A DNA stretch of 64,000 bases, taken from positions 186,001-250,000 of the forward strand of contig JABMLP010000027.1 in assembly GCA_013176395.1 (NCBI GenBank), written 5' to 3'. Shown piece by piece: positions 35,312 through 49,058 of the stretch. A program made the position numbers and the translations under genes. Source of the DNA: Venturia oleaginea (taxonomy: Eukaryota; Ascomycota; Dothideomycetes; Venturiales; Venturiaceae). Every line of letters starts with the position of its first letter. Positions within the stretch are counted from its first letter, which is position 1. The notes below the pieces were generated by a model that saw only the letters and a list, made by a program, of their open reading frames with translations, was not told where the DNA came from and did not search any database.

Positions 35312-37081
35312 AAGGGCTTGGGGATGGGTGGAGTGTGTGTTTGTGTATAATGGGAGTGGATGTTTGGTTATTGTCTTTAGTATATGGATTTATCTTGAAG
35401 GCTTTTTTGGCATGGGAGTTTTTCTTTGGGGGAGATCAATTTTGAAGTTCTTTCTTGTTTTGGCATGGGATCGTCGTTTTGATTTTGGGAGGGATCCGTC
35501 TTGGGCCTGACTGCTTTATTGGAGGTGAATGTCTTTTTTAGAAGTGTGAAGAATGGAAGGAAGGAAGGGGGAAGGATTAAGAGCATTATACCCAAAGCGA
35601 TTGCATACATAATTAATTAATTAATTACTTACTTACTGAATGAATGAATAAATGGAGACTGTGCTCGAGAGAGAAGCTTTACTTGATTAATTTATTCTAG
35701 AAGTTTGTATTTCTATCTCGAATCGAATCGAAGCGATATCATGATTTGCACTGCTCCTGCTTTGCGGACGCTGCTCTTCCGGTGTATATGTTTCCTCTAT
35801 TATGTTATGTTATGAGCACTCCTTAAATAGGAGGTAGGACGTCACGAGTTCCTCTTTTCCTATCTTTTTGCAAATCTTGAGATTTTTTCTTACTGCTAGG
35901 TTTTTGGGGTAGTATAGGTATTCTAGATAAAACGTGTCGCACTACCGTCGCCTTGTTTTCTCTTGTTTTTCTTACTCTAGATTTTGCCTTTGCCTCCCGT
36001 TGATGGAGAGATTGTTTGCTCCTTTCTTCTTTTATTTATTCGGTTGGTGCGGTTGAGTCGTGCTAATGCTCGTTCCTATAGTGTTTGTTGGGACTCCGGA
36101 GGCGTTTATAGGTATCTTTCATCTGATCTTAGGTATGGTCTGCGTCTGCATTAATCCCATCGTGTCGGAATGTCGACAGGCAAATCAACCTCTTTAGGTG
36201 GGGTTCTCGTTTTCGTTCGATTCGATTCGAGGGTTTATGCATGACATGATATAGCGGCGGTCTGTCTGTCTGTTTGTTCTGTCTGAGTCATATACTCTAG
36301 AACTAACAAACCTCGTGGTGCACGCACGCACGCACCAAGCTGGTGCGTTTCATGCCGTTTGATGCCTGACATGCTTCTACCTTCTTCTATCGGTCCTTTG
36401 GGAACTTGGGTTTTCACGCACGGGAATTTTGTGCATTCTGATTTTTTCCTTCATCTTCGAGAATCTTGGATGGTGATGTGGAGATCGTGTAGCATTCTCT
36501 AGCTAGTACTCGATGAAACCTGACAGGTAAAGCTGGCGTGGCTGGGTCGTGATGGTAGGGGAAATGAAGGGAAATTTGGTGACGGTCAATTTTCGTACAG
36601 GTTCTGGAATATCGATGGAGTTTACAAATCTCATCGTGTACTCCCAGGAAGCTGTTTAGGAGCTTCCCAAAGTCGAAAATTCGCCTAGGTACAGCCTTCG
36701 TTGCCGTGAGGATGGCACTTAAGAATCCCAGAAATGTATCAGTATCAATCCCCGGCTTTGAGTCTGCTGTAGAACAGCTCAATTCCTGTATTCGAAATCA
36801 GATGGAGGTACTCCAATTTACAGCCCATTATGGGAGGAATCCGATGGCATTTCAGAGAGTTGACAAACCCATCCTTTATCGTGATAGCGGAAATGATGCC
36901 GCACCCTTTTTCGATGGCATTGCTTATCCAATGCTTACATGGGAATTTCAAAGCGAACACCCAAGCATTAGCTATGGCTTGAAAACTTCCATTGCTTTGC
37001 AATATTAAACCTCAAAGCTACTGTGAACTTCTGGATATCTTATAGCTCTTTCTCTGTATTTAAGTCGTCGCTCGCAGTTCC
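35312..37081. other. 1.8-kb intergenic region, no gene seen
   Basis: T-rich 3' sequence follows the preceding gene. A short tetranucleotide-like tract (AATT, then ACTT and AATG units) lies at 35610-35655, and CACG and CTGT runs lie near 36260-36335. The plus frame at 36706-37008 has no domain. Confidence 0.45.
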
Positions 37082-38249
37082 ATGAAATCTATTACCTCCA
37101 TTCTTCTTTGCCTCATCGCAATCGCAATCTGCCACCGCGAAACAATCCTCAGCCAAATCGCGTTCTATACTACAGCTCCTCAAAGTAACACAGTGATGCC
37201 TGAAGCTACAAAGACCTCGAATATCCCTACCTCCTCCTTCCACGGACTCCCTGTTGTACCTCCTTCGGATCTAGCACTCCAGAAAGCCGATAATATGTCA
37301 ATACCCCGAGCAATTCGCCAATCGTTTCTCGCCGTTTCACAAGCAGAAGGTGCCGGCGCGAGGGTGAGGAGGTCAATTGGCACACCGAAGCTAAGGAATT
37401 TGAGTCCTTTCTTGATGCTCGACCATTTTTCCATTGCGCCAGGCGCAGGATTTCCAGATCACCCACACAGAGGACAGGAGACAATCACGTACCTTTTGTC
37501 CGGTGCGGTCGATCATGAGGATTTCGCGGGCAACAAAGGCACAATCGAGGCTGGAGACCTTCAGTTTATGGTATGACCCGCGAACCCGTCTTTTGATTTT
37601 GAGCGGAACTAACGTTTTACAGACAGCGGGACGCGGCATCGTGCACGCGGAGATGCCCAGACAAAACGCGGACGGGTCGCCCAATGTGGGAATGCAACTT
37701 TGGGTCGACCTACCAAAAGCCTTGAAGATGTGTGAACCGCGCTACAGAGACCTCAGAGCGAATGAAATTCCAGACGTTACACTCGACGATGGCAAAGTCA
37801 ACATCAAGGTTATCAGTGGACAATCTCATGGAGTAGACTCGGTTCAGGAACTGGCATACACGCCTGTATGGCTCCTTGACGTTACAATCAAACCTGGCGG
37901 TAGGGTTGTACAGCCGTTACCTGCCGGTTGGAACAGTTTTGCATACACGATATCAGGGACCGTACAATTCGGCAAGGATGCACAAACGGTCGAGCAGTAC
38001 CACAACACGGTCTTTGAACAAAAGGGCGACTCTGTCGTTGCATCGGTAAAGGAGGATGCAAAGGAGGATTCAAGATTTATCCTGGTAGCTGGGTTCCCTC
38101 TTGATCAAAAGATTGTACAGTACGGACCCTTTGTGCTCACGAGAGAGGAAGACATCTACGAGGCTCTGAAGGACTACCAGACGCATTCGAATGGCTTTGA
38201 GCGCGCAAGGAATTGGGAAAGCGAGATCGGAAAGTCGATGGTTCATTAA
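37082..38249 (+). CDS. pirin family protein
   Basis: Two exons (37082-37570 and 37623-38249) with a 52-bp intron carrying a CTAAC branch site; 371 residues. Pirins are bicupin, Fe-binding proteins, some with quercetinase-like activity and some nuclear cofactors. Metal ligands are visible in the N-terminal cupin: H127 and H129 in DHPHRGQETITYL, H171 and E173 in TAGRGIVHAEMP. The conserved MLDHF and EGAGARVRRSIG blocks are present and the C-terminal cupin is complete. Most fungal pirins would begin near the Met at residue 72 (37295, MSIPRAIRQ). The frame instead offers an N-terminal extension with a hydrophobic segment (SILLCLIAIAIC), possibly a signal anchor or leader. Which start is used is undecided; family identity is firm. 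Confidence 0.9.
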
Positions 38250-40266
38250 TTGTAGTATCATCGTCTCAGGGTTTGCATGTAGGACGGGACGGGCCTTATC
38301 TCAGTAAATTGTGCTAATATACATTTTTAACGACAACTGTACAAATCTTTGTCTTTGTCTGGCGATTTTGTCAATTCTTTCTCCAATATTGCCTCTTGAA
38401 CCTCGCGAGGTCATCGTATGGCCATCGTGATCCTGATGATACGCTACCAAAGTCTCCAAGGCTCTAGATGTTGGCTAGGTAATAGGCTATCACTCGTAGC
38501 GAGGTACGGAAAGCATGCAGCCCGACGATCTTTACATAGTAGACGCTTTTTGACAGGGCGAGCAGGCGAGGAGACAAGGGGGACAAAGAGAATTGTTAGT
38601 GCATTCCATGTACGACGGTCTGGCAATTACTCCAAGACGGTGAGATCTCACACGGCAATCAGGCTTCTGTCGACATCAATAAACTCATAATTGCTTTTCT
38701 CTTTCACGCTAGCTCTACTTGAGGCTACCTCCGTAGAATAGCTCCAGCTTCTCCCCGCGGCTCTCCAACGCTCTCGCGATCTGATCACCTCCATTCACAG
38801 GAGCACCTTCTACGAGCAACTGCAATCGCAAGCAATCCTCACTCATCCTCACACTCACATTGCCTCTACAACTCGGCATTGGGCAAAAATCACCCAGCCG
38901 AACAGCCTCATCCTTGGAACTTCCGATATCCTCTCATACGCATTGTTCCTTGCGTCAGTCTTCTGCGCAGGCGACAGCCGTTTCACGACCTCTCCTCGCA
39001 CCCCCTCCGACCTTACGGCAGCCGCCTGCCATCGGAGGGCAATCAGCACCCTCAGCTGTGCAATCTATCCTCAGGCACTTCTTCGGCTTTAACTGCGTCA
39101 CTCCCACCTGATTGCGGTCTGCGCTGCAAGTGTCGTGTGTGGGTGAAATACTGGGAGTTATATGTTGGACCTCCCTATATCGCGTTTGCTGAAACTCACT
39201 GAGGTTCGTAAACTTCCCGTGTGCGCTTGCCCAAGGAAACAATCGTGTTGCGCATACAACACTGCTACATCATCTTTACAAGACTCAAGACTTGTTTCTT
39301 GAAGACGAGTCCTGAAAGCCCCACCAAGCGTGGATATCACCACTCTCATATACACTTCTAGGGTAAAGGCTGGTCGTCCGATTGTATTGGACGAACCATC
39401 CTGCCCTACACACCCGTACATGCTCAAACGCACTGCGCGTCATCCCTCAGGCTGCGGCTCTGCGAAGGAGGCTCCAGCACCATCAGGTGGTTGGTCCATG
39501 GACTGTCAGCGCACACCTGAGGAGGGTCCACTCCCTTTTACACCACGTACCATGTACCATGTACCATGTAACATGTACCCCCTTCTCTTCCACCTTCACC
39601 TAGACATGTTTGCCAAGATGTCGAAGAAGGGAGGGCAGATACTCTTCCCTGTTGTGCCATTCAGAATCTAGCCGTTCCCCTGGTTGCTAATAGATGACAG
39701 GTTACTCCTAGCGGCAGAGAAAATCAGCTCCATGTACCCGTAAAAACATGTCTAGCATATCGCCCAGCAATAGCGGCCCGCATAGCGGAGGCTATGGTAA
39801 GCCTCTCCCTTTGTTTTCCCGTCCCCACGCTTGTTTCAATCGTCGCTTTCCCTTTTTGTAGCCTCCGTTATTTTCCAGAACACTTCTGCTTCAGGACCCA
39901 GGGCCTTAAGACGCTTCCAGTGAGGGCATCGGGTGGCTTGTCCACGCGCTGGAATGGTCCAAGTGGCCTCCACAAGCTCGCAATTAAGCACACACCTCAG
40001 TCGCAGACGTGCCTGCAGCACCATGGTGATGGGGCTCGAGGGCTGGGGTGATGCGCTATGCTCAGTTTTCGATCTCGGTCATCGTCTCGGCTTTGACCCG
40101 GTTCGGGAGAGTTGGAGCAGCTACAGTTCCTCGTGCTCAGGGTCAGCAATCACAATGGCATATGAACTGCCATCCTTCCCTGTCTATTTACCATCTACCG
40201 CTCCCTTCAATTTCACATCATCATCCTGCAATTCAAATTCCAAGCAGTCTTTGAGATTATTCCATC
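38250..40266. other. 2-kb intergenic region, no gene seen
   Basis: No exon chain is evident. A short 7-bp tandem repeat (ACCATGT-like units) sits near 39540-39575. The last few hundred bases are pyrimidine-rich and likely the bZIP promoter and leader. Confidence 0.45.
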
Positions 40267-41891
40267 ATGATTTCGACCATGGATCAATCCTTTCCCTGGT
40301 CCCACCCATCCAGCTTCCCGCTATCAATTCAGACCCAATCGCTGACTTCGAATGCGCTCTACTCCCCTGCCGCCCAGCAGCCCAGATCAGGGACATCAAT
40401 CTCATCCATGTCCTCATTGGCTTCTTTCGGTTCGGGAAGCTATGGGTTTGGACCTGATTCTCCTGTCCTGGGTGGTATGGGCATGGCGCGTGGGAGTCAC
40501 GCGCAGTGGTCTTCTGTAGGCAGTGAGACCAACACTACCAAAAGTCCACTAGAACGACTCGGCTTCAAACTCAACTTGACTGGCGATAAGAGGACTAGAG
40601 GTTTGTCTAGTCCATCCAATAGTCCAAACACCTACTAACTATTCAAAGATGGCCAACCCCCAAAGAGAAGAGGGCCAAAGCCAGACAGCAAGCCTGCTCT
40701 TACTCGAAGACAGGAACTCAACCGACAAGCTCAGAGGTAAGGTGCCGAGACCGTTGATTAGAAGTAAAGCTAAAATGACCAGAACTCACCGCGAACGCAA
40801 GGAGCACTACATGAAGGCTTTGGAGGAGGAAGTCCTTAAGCAGAAGGAGAACTTCGCCAACGCCGCTAGGGAGAAAGATGCCTTTGAACAGGAGAATAGA
40901 AGATTGAAGGAACTCCTCGCCGCTCACGGAATTCAATATGACAACACCAGCCCTACCAACACTTGGTCGACGAGCCCACATTTTAGTGGTAGCTCATCTG
41001 GTCTCAACAGTCATGGTTCAGCATCAACGGGAATGACATCCCCAGCACGCTCCGCGCCAGTCTTGACACCACAATCGTCTATGCAAAGTACTCCTACGTA
41101 CGAGAATCAACCCGGTCAGCATTATCAACAGCCGCACAACCCATCAGGGGTCAACTATGACCAAGTCGGGATTGACTTCGTTTTAACGTACGACCGCACG
41201 CCTTATCTTTCTCCTCCTCCTCAGCAATGAGCACACAATGTGCTTAGTTCATTGTAATTCTCTTCTTATTGTTAGTCTTTCTTATGATGATAACTCTTTA
41301 ATCCAGTACTACAAGGACCATTAGCTAACCATTCAATTTTATAGGCTTGAGCGACCTTGCATGGACCACATGCAATTCCTCATGGCGCGATCTGAAAACT
41401 CAGATGGCGAGATCAGTGGACATGCACTCATGGCGACGTGCCCGCCAGCCTCGCACATCAAGGCGACCCCGGAAGAGAAATATCCCCACCAGATGCCCGA
41501 TATGCCTGCCGGTAGTCTCATGGCGCTCTTAGATATGAGCGACCATGTTGTCAATCCTTACATCAAACATGAGGAAGTCACACCTATCAAGGCGTGGGCT
41601 CTCATTCGAAGCGACGAACGCAGCCATGAGCTCACCGATGTTGACTTCAAGACTATCCGCACGGCTTTGCAAGGCAAGGTTCGATGCTACGGGTATGTTT
41701 TCGACAAGGCCTTGTTATAGCAAATACTAACATTTGTTTCTAGATTCGGCGCTGTCTTGGAAGACTTCGAAGTCCGCGACGCTGTCGAAGATGTGTACGC
41801 TCAGAAGATGATTACATCCAACATGAGTCAGACCCAAATCGGATATGCTCAAGGGTATTCCGCCGATGAAGACTTCAAGATGCAAGGATGA
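40267..41891 (+). CDS. AP-1/Yap-like bZIP transcription factor
   Basis: Five exons (40267-40600, 40649-40736, 40783-41187, 41345-41692, 41744-41891), 440 residues, phases consistent; introns 1 and 4 have CTAAC-type branch sites. The DNA-binding domain is at residues about 115-190: a basic KRRGPKPDSKPALTRRQ lead, core NRQAQRTHRERKEHYMKALE (NxxAQRxxRxR, Yap/AP-1 type), then a leucine-zipper helix. Introns 1 and 2 flank the basic lead. The middle is Ser/Thr/Pro-rich. The C-terminal block (LERPCMDHMQFLMARS, HALMATCPP, then an acidic end) reads as a conserved fungal module rather than the Cys-rich redox domain of Yap1. It resembles fungal bZIPs linked to nitrogen or stress control such as MeaB, but the orthology is a guess. 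The unspliced frame would stop at 41228; splicing from 41187 rejoins the conserved tail. Confidence 0.82.
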
Positions 41892-43809
41892 ATTTATCAC
41901 ATCAATGAGAGCGATCGAACCTTCCGCCGACAGGGGTAATGAGCTAATGGGTATTTCAAACGGGGTGGTAGAGCAGGAGGAACGGCTGTTTATCGACTAC
42001 TATCTTTAACGACAATCACTTGTGCTAATGTCTTTCACTTATTGTGTTTTTGGGGAGGATTTCGAATATTACAAAAGCTTCTCTTCAACGGGGACTACAG
42101 ATGTTGGTTGGCTTGTTGTTCGGATTATGCCTTGCGGATGTGTTAGATTCTGCATGCGTGGCGCTCATTACATCACCATTTTCGGGATACTATTCTGAGC
42201 GATTAGATATGACTTAGGCAATACTTTAGATGGATCGAGATTCAATGTTTACACTTTTCTTCTATCACCGTTGCCATTTCCCCCAATTTTTTCGCAGTCC
42301 ATCATTCTCGCCACATGCATGAGAAATGACGTCACACGTACATTGCAGCTTTCAATTTTTTCTTGTTGATCCTGTGTAAACATGCTGACGTCCAAACCAT
42401 ACGCCCTCTTTTATTAATCAAGATCCAACTGCTCACGTTTTCTTCCTCGAACGTTAAGATCTACCTCTACGATAGGAATGAGTGAGGACCCACGGAAGGG
42501 AGGGTCCGCGATACTACTGCAGCCTGGTACAACCTAGCCCAGGCCTCTATGGTAGAGGGCTCACCTCTCTATGAGGTCAAGATCACGATTGCGAGCACGA
42601 GCATGGATATATGGATATAAGGAGTCATTTGGGGGTTCCGAGCGGTAGAAGTTTTGGAATTGGAAAAAACCTGGGATTGTATAGTGTGGCGGAAGGGAAC
42701 CACGTTTTCTGGGATAGAGTGATTTTTTAGGCGTGCGATTTGCCTTTGTTACTGTTCGCGGTCACGGTCACCTCTCGTGTGCATGTTTGGAGACTGGAAA
42801 TTTGGAAGTTGGAGGCGATGATGTGCGTACGATGTATATTTCTTCATGTTTAGGATAATGGACGGTTACAGGTTGCCATCCCTGATTGGGTTGTACGTTG
42901 GGAAGGTTGTTGAAGACTGTTGGCACACCAGTTTTCCTGATAGTAAATTGCGACGATTTTTCGTTGTTCAATAAATAACCTGAACTCGGGCGTTCGTTTA
43001 TTATTACGTCGTCGTTGCCTTCATGAGGTCGGTTGGTCGGCTCCCTAATGATAAGGTAAGGTGGATTTCGAGCAGATCAAACACATTCCGTTCTGCTGTA
43101 GGCACTACCTGTGAGAGCCATACTGTACTTCAAAGTCGGGCGGGGAATATCGAGGATACACGTGAAATTCTTAGCACCATATCGCCCCTCAAAAATTAGG
43201 GTTCCTCCCCAGCCTCCCTCCAATCAAAAGCCACATCCGAACCGAATCCTGAAGCAGACTAAGTGGGTACATCCGTTTCCACTCAAAACTACTGCATGAA
43301 CTGGGTACCTGATACGCGTGACAAGCGCCCACGACGGGTGAGGCGTTCGTGTTTTAGGTTGGTTTACAAAGATGAAGCGGCACGTTGAGGTTGCGTGGGG
43401 AAATCGGTATCGGGGTTTTTTTCTTTTCGGGGGGAAACTTGTAGGAGTCCGATATCTCGTTTTGGGAACGGAGTTACGTCCGAGGGGGGTTTGTGGGTGT
43501 TTTGGTGCGGATGGAGGATAAACACACTTCGTTAAGCTTCACAACAATTCACAAAATTCCAGAAACATTCACAAAATTCCAGATACATATTTCTATTCAT
43601 CTTGATAGTATCCAAGACTAAGTGATAGGTCTCTAGGTTTGGGAGAATCTAGGTCTCAAAAGAATAAGCTCCCAAGATTTGGTGAGGGTATCAAGAAAGG
43701 TTACAAAACGCCTCTTCCTGAATGCACGGCCCAACGACGGTCGATGAGTTCAATCCAATGCTCGCAATCTCGTCGTAATGGTACATTAAACAAAAGAAAT
43801 TTTCCATCT
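41892..43809. other. 1.9-kb convergent intergenic region, no gene seen
   Basis: This lies between the 3' ends of the bZIP (+) and kinesin (-) genes. It is T-rich with short unrelated frames. A short tandem CACAAAATTCCAGA(T/A)ACAT pair occurs around 43551-43590. Confidence 0.45.
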
Positions 43810-46800
43810 TCAATACTCGGACTCTTCTCCTTCTCGTCCGCTACTGGAGCCTGAACTACCACTCGAAGTCCCGCCACTGCCGAAATAGCTTTCGTCAATC
43901 TTGAGGATCCATTCTACTCGATCGTGTTCGCCTCGACCGCGGAAGAGGAAGGTGTTTTGAGGCGCAAAGACGGCGAAGACTGTGCTCCCTCCGCCTTGGC
44001 CACTATTCCGCCTCAACAACCGCGCCAGCTGGGGATCATGGTCGACTCTCGAGTGTGTAAGGTTGATAGCATTGATCTCGTCGCCTTCAGGTACGGAATA
44101 GATGTGGAGATAAGGGCGACGGAGTTCCACGTATCGGCGCACCCATCTCGAGTTTGACTCGTCGGGCATCATCAAGTAGCCACCTTTCAGTAGAGTCGGG
44201 TTCTTGGGTATGAAACGCACAGATGCAAGTAGCGTCGGCTTGATGGACTCGCCATTCGAGAGGCCATTCACAGACGAAGCGGTCGAGGCAAAAGCGGCGC
44301 CTTTTCGTGGTGGTTCGATGTTGTCCTTGGCCAAGATTGCATCTTCGATACCTTGTTTCGTAGTCCACAGAGTCAGGACCTTCCGCAAGAGTTGTTCTTG
44401 ATGCTCCGTCAAAGGCTCGTCTTCTGCACGTGGTGATGCTCCATTCGTGGTAGGTGCGGTGAGAGCTTTCTTGCCCAAGACACTCTTCGCTGTTTCCACC
44501 TCGGCGACCTTCCGCTTCTGTCTCCGACTGATGATGTAATCTTGCACAATCGACACACGTCGTGGCGTCCATCCGGACAAAAGTTCCTCGCCCTTGACAT
44601 AGTCGTTCTTACTATCCATGCGCCAAAGATCAGCAGCTCGTTTCGCAGAGACGGGTCGAATGGCGACAGCGAAGACGCCAACAGTCGAGTGGACAGGGCG
44701 GGTAGGATTCCACAGCTGTGAGAGAATAGAAGTTTGCCGCAGGTACGAGCGCGACCGGATCTGCAACCCTAGGTCGAGTGAAAATTGCATGGGAGCCGTG
44801 AGCTTTCCGCAGATGACATTCCACAGAAGAGTAATCTGCACGCGGTGGCGATCGGATGTTGTCCGGTCGAGGAGAGGTGAGCAATGCGTGCTGGAATCCC
44901 ACTGGCAAATGACTGTCACATAGAATGTGCCGTCGGCGTTGTTCCTGACGCTAACAGGCGACGCGAGCTTGAGAGGGACTTCGCTTTGAGGAGTGTCGAG
45001 ATCAGAAGCCTTGCCATCCTGATCAAGTAACATGACTCTCCCCACCCTTAACGCCTTGACGTCTTTCCATTGCAGCGCTTTCGCAGAACTCGTCGTCATG
45101 CTGATGACAATTCGTCGCTGGAGACCCTGATGAAGCTGAAACGCTCCAGCGTCCAGCCCAGTATTCTGCACCACCTCGACAGGCTGATAATCACCAAATT
45201 CTGATATTTCTTGGAGCTGGATCCTTGTGAACATGTCGTGTCTTTCTTCCGTGTAAAACTCGGTTTCTGCCAGACGTGTTGATCGCTGTATTTTCTGCTT
45301 GGGCCGGCGCGCCGAGTCTCGCATGTCGTCCCAACTGAGCAGCTTATCCAGATGCATTGAGGTGATCTTCGCGTAAATGGAGATGCGAAGTGCCGCACTC
45401 CTGGGACTCGCGAGCGGCAAGCTCATGCTATGCACGCTCTCAAAACGCACTGGTCCTTCATCGAAGTCGGTGATAAGTGAAGTAGTCGTGGCGCCGCCTT
45501 CATCTGATATGCCTGGCACGAACAGTTGGGCATGCACTTCAGTGCCTTCACGTTCGGGGAACCCGACAAAGTCTCGCATCACCACGTTGAACTTGAGCGT
45601 CGACGACGGCGCCTCGGCAGAAGACGGCTCCAATGAGAGACTGACGATGCCAACCACGTTGGAGGTGTAAGGATTCATCAAATCGAGCGCAAAGTCACGA
45701 ACCCTTCCTTCGAACACGGCTGCCAGAGGAACATCTACATCGCCGATGCGCGAGTATTGCGGCAGGCACGATTCCGAGAAGGGATTTCCAAAGTTGAAGT
45801 GCTGAGCATACTGAGGCGAGTTAATGTACTGGTGCATCTGCCTCATCTGCCGCAGGCGTTTGCGTAGCTTCTGGAGTGACCACAGATGGACGACGTGGTG
45901 CTTGAAGTCAATCACGCGAATCGCAATGCAAGGCTTCGAGGCCATGTCTAGATCTTCATCATCCTCGCCTCCGATGCCGTTGAGAACCATGTCGTAAGAC
46001 GAAGCGAAGTTGTGTCCAACGTCGACGACGCAGAACTGAAAGACAACGTGCTTGTCCATCTGCTGGCTCATGATCTGAGCCTCCTTGAGCAGAGCGGCAT
46101 TTTGAAGCACTTTCTCAGCCATCCCAACATACCGGCGCTGCTGCCATCGCTCGATGACATGCCTCGCTTGTTCCAGCTGGCGCCGTGTTGGGCCGCCAGC
46201 TCCAACCCGAGGAGGTAGTTTTGGCCTTTCAAGCTCCATGATTTGGCGCTCGAACTCTTCTTTCTGAAACTTCAGTTGCTCTTTCTGTTCCTCAAGTTGT
46301 TTCTCCATTTCTTGCTTGATTGTCTGGAGATTCTCTTCCATCTGAACCTTTTCTGCTCGGATCTCTTCGATGGCGACGTGTGCTTCTTCGGCTGTTTTTA
46401 GCTGTTCTTGGTATTCCTCTCTTTGCTTGTCGAGCTGGGTTTGCATATCGTCTCGAACAAGACGCAATTTGTTATCGTCATCGCTCGCCTGTGGTGTAGA
46501 AGGCACAGTCAGTATTGTGTCAAGCGAGAAATTGTCTATTGTCCCAGTCGAGGCATATTTCTCACGCACTGGATACGATGTCACCGAGTCACTATCTTCT
46601 TCACCATCCAGTAACCGGACCTGAGCTTTGATTTTGCGCTCTGCTCGCACTTTTTGTAAATCGTCAAACAAGACATCCAGCTCTTCGTCGTTCAAAGTCG
46701 AGATTTTCTGATCGGAGCCCAGCAGCGCGTTTGCCGCTTCTCGGCGTGCAAAAGACCATTCAGAATCTCGTCCAGCTCTTGGAGGAGGGGATAGCCCACG

Positions 46801-48757
46801 TATAGGGCTGCCAAAATCAAACTCCGATTCCTGTCTGCTGAGGACGCTGATCGTCCGCTCATGACCAGGCCGTGGTGAGGGTGACGAAACGTCGAAGGGA
46901 GTGATGGAATGTCTTAGTAAGCTTGTTTGCTCAGCCCTTTCTTGACGTGCCTCTTGTGGATGATTGAATCGGAAAATGTGAAAGTCGCCGAGGATGACTC
47001 GATAACCACTGCGCAGTCGTTTTGGCTTCTCGATGCGTTGGCCGTTGACCATCACTGCTGCACCCTCCCGTGGCACCACCGTCACGATGCCATCCACGTT
47101 CTCAAACGTGCAATGCTCTTGCAAGATTTTCGACCCATTCAGCCGTATTTCCGCGTGGTTGGAGGTTTCGACATTGCCCACCGTCGTCGTTCCAGGCTTC
47201 AGATTGTAGACCAAACATTCGGCCAATAACGGGTCGTCGCTCAAATTCACCAAATGAGGCATCTTTTTCGGCGTTGATAGCCCAATGAACCCCTTTTCGA
47301 TGCTGATACCGAGCTCTTCAAGTGCAGCCTCTCGCTCTTTGTGAATTTGCTCAGTCTTCTGCAGCTTTTGTTCCCAGGTTTGGTTCACTTCTTGGTAGAG
47401 CTTTTCACTCTGGTTTAGCTGCTCAATTATTTCTGCCTTGGACACTTTCTTGATTGTCCCGTCCGTTTGCGTAATTGAAACAATTTGCTGTTCTAAAGGT
47501 GTGTCTGGAGGATATTGTTCTTCGACATTTGCTGAAGGAGAGGCACCAGCTGCAACACCTCCAGTGAGTTTTGCACGCAATTGTGCCAGCTCTTCCTTCA
47601 ATTCCCGAATCATGCGCGCATTTGGATCTTCGTTCACTACCGCATGATTCTTGATACGCTTCGCCGAGTCGGCGTACCGCAGCGTGGAGAGAGTCTCGTC
47701 AAAATTGATGTCTGCTGGCGAGATGGCAGCGATCATGGCCGTCAGACTGTTGCCACCGAGCGAATCCTTTAATAGCCATGTAAGCACAGAGTCTCGGTAC
47801 GGCACCTGGTGCCCCTTTTTTGATTTGGTTGAGCCAGCGTCTGCCAGAGCTGAGATGACTCGTCCAAGCGTCGACAGAGATCTGTTGATTTCAGCACCCT
47901 CCTTCAGGCGGGCACCAGTCGCGCCTGTGGACGTTGCTCTTTCTGATCCGGCCAAATCCACCAAACTGATTTTTGCAACTCTTTCTGCATCCATGTTCGT
48001 TTCCACGTCATGTCGTTTTTGTGTGAGGGTAAGGGTAAAGACAGCATGCGATCGACTCGACGTCTCGTTCATATTTGTGGCAGCGACTGTTCTTGCTTTG
48101 TTTCCCTCGTCCATCAAATTCTCAATCTCGACAAAAGATCGCACAACCAGCTTGGCCAGATCCTCAACGTATGGTCCAGTAGCAGGATGTTCTCTGACTT
48201 TCAGGTTGCCTTTCGTCGAGGGATTAAGCAGATCGCGAACACGTTCGTTGTAGATTTCCAGGTAGGATACCTCAACAGTCGTGCTTGAGTTCTTGTCCAG
48301 ACTCATTTCCTCTATCCTTTCGAACATGGTCTTGCAAATCTGCGGGATGACTCCGTACTCTTTCCCATATCCCATCATTGAATACGACTTTCCAGAACCC
48401 GTCTGGCCGTATGCGAATATACAATTGTTGTAACCTTGGAAGGCATTGTCCAGCAACGGCTTGCCTAGATCCGTGAAGAGGTCGTCCTGTCCTGCAAAGT
48501 GGGCGTCATCTCGATCGAAGGACCAGTAACTCTTGTCGAAAGCGAAAGTTTGTTGGGCCTTTGCGCTCTTGCCTTTGGCGTCTCCTGGAGGGGTGAGTAC
48601 CGTCTGGTTTCCTTTCATTTGGACGATACATTTTGCTTTGCGGTCCTTCTCTGCTCGCTGTTAGCTGTGGTTACGTATGCCCATCAGATTGCCTACCTCT
48701 GCTGTTGAAGGGCCGCACGCGCACCACGACCTTGATGTTTCCGCCTGCCGACGCCAT
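43810..48757 (-). CDS. uncA: kinesin-3 motor protein (UncA/Unc104/KIF1 type)
   Basis: Two exons on the minus strand: 48757-48697 (20 codons) and 48650-43810, intron 46 bp; 1,633 residues. The tiny first exon supplies the strand-1 motif IKVVVRVRPFNSR of the motor. Motor domain about residues 5-360: P-loop GQTGSGKS (102-109), switch I NETSSRSH (215-222), switch II DLAGSE (252-257). An FHA domain follows (about 498-585), then coiled coil, the kinesin-3 central region, and a C-terminal PH domain (about 1504-1611, starting NPTLLKGGYLMMP and ending RVEWILKIDESYF). This order and length match Aspergillus UncA, the plus-end motor for early endosomes and vesicles in hyphae; the PH domain binds phosphoinositides. 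It is divergent from TRM5 with 301 bp between start codons. Identification is firm; the symbol follows the Aspergillus orthologue. Confidence 0.95.
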
Positions 48758-49058
48758 AGTGAGAGTTGATTCCGTTCGCGCCGGCAGCTGTGGTCGATGT
48801 TTGGGCTCCTATGTCCTGGTGGATGGATAGTGCTGGGTAACCATGTTTACGCGAAGAAGGTAGTGCGATGTTTTGTTCCTGGTAGCAATATGAATATGGT
48901 ATTCGTCGGCAGTGACCCTAGTAGAAGGCAATCAAGGGGTTCCCCACACAATTTGCCTGCCCATCAAAACTTTCTTTCAGTCATGACTCTATAGAATAAA
49001 ACTATCTACCCCATCAACCAGGTTTCTCCCACATGCGCAGCCTCGAGGAATCCACGCG
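48758..49058. promoter_or_regulatory. bidirectional promoter between kinesin-3 and TRM5
   Basis: The 301 bp between two divergent start codons must hold both core promoters and leaders. A short upstream ATG (49033) precedes the TRM5 start codon. Confidence 0.6.

Noticed and set aside
43639..43898. Short frames overlapping the kinesin 3' end
   Set aside because: Shadows of the kinesin coding sequence and its 3' UTR.
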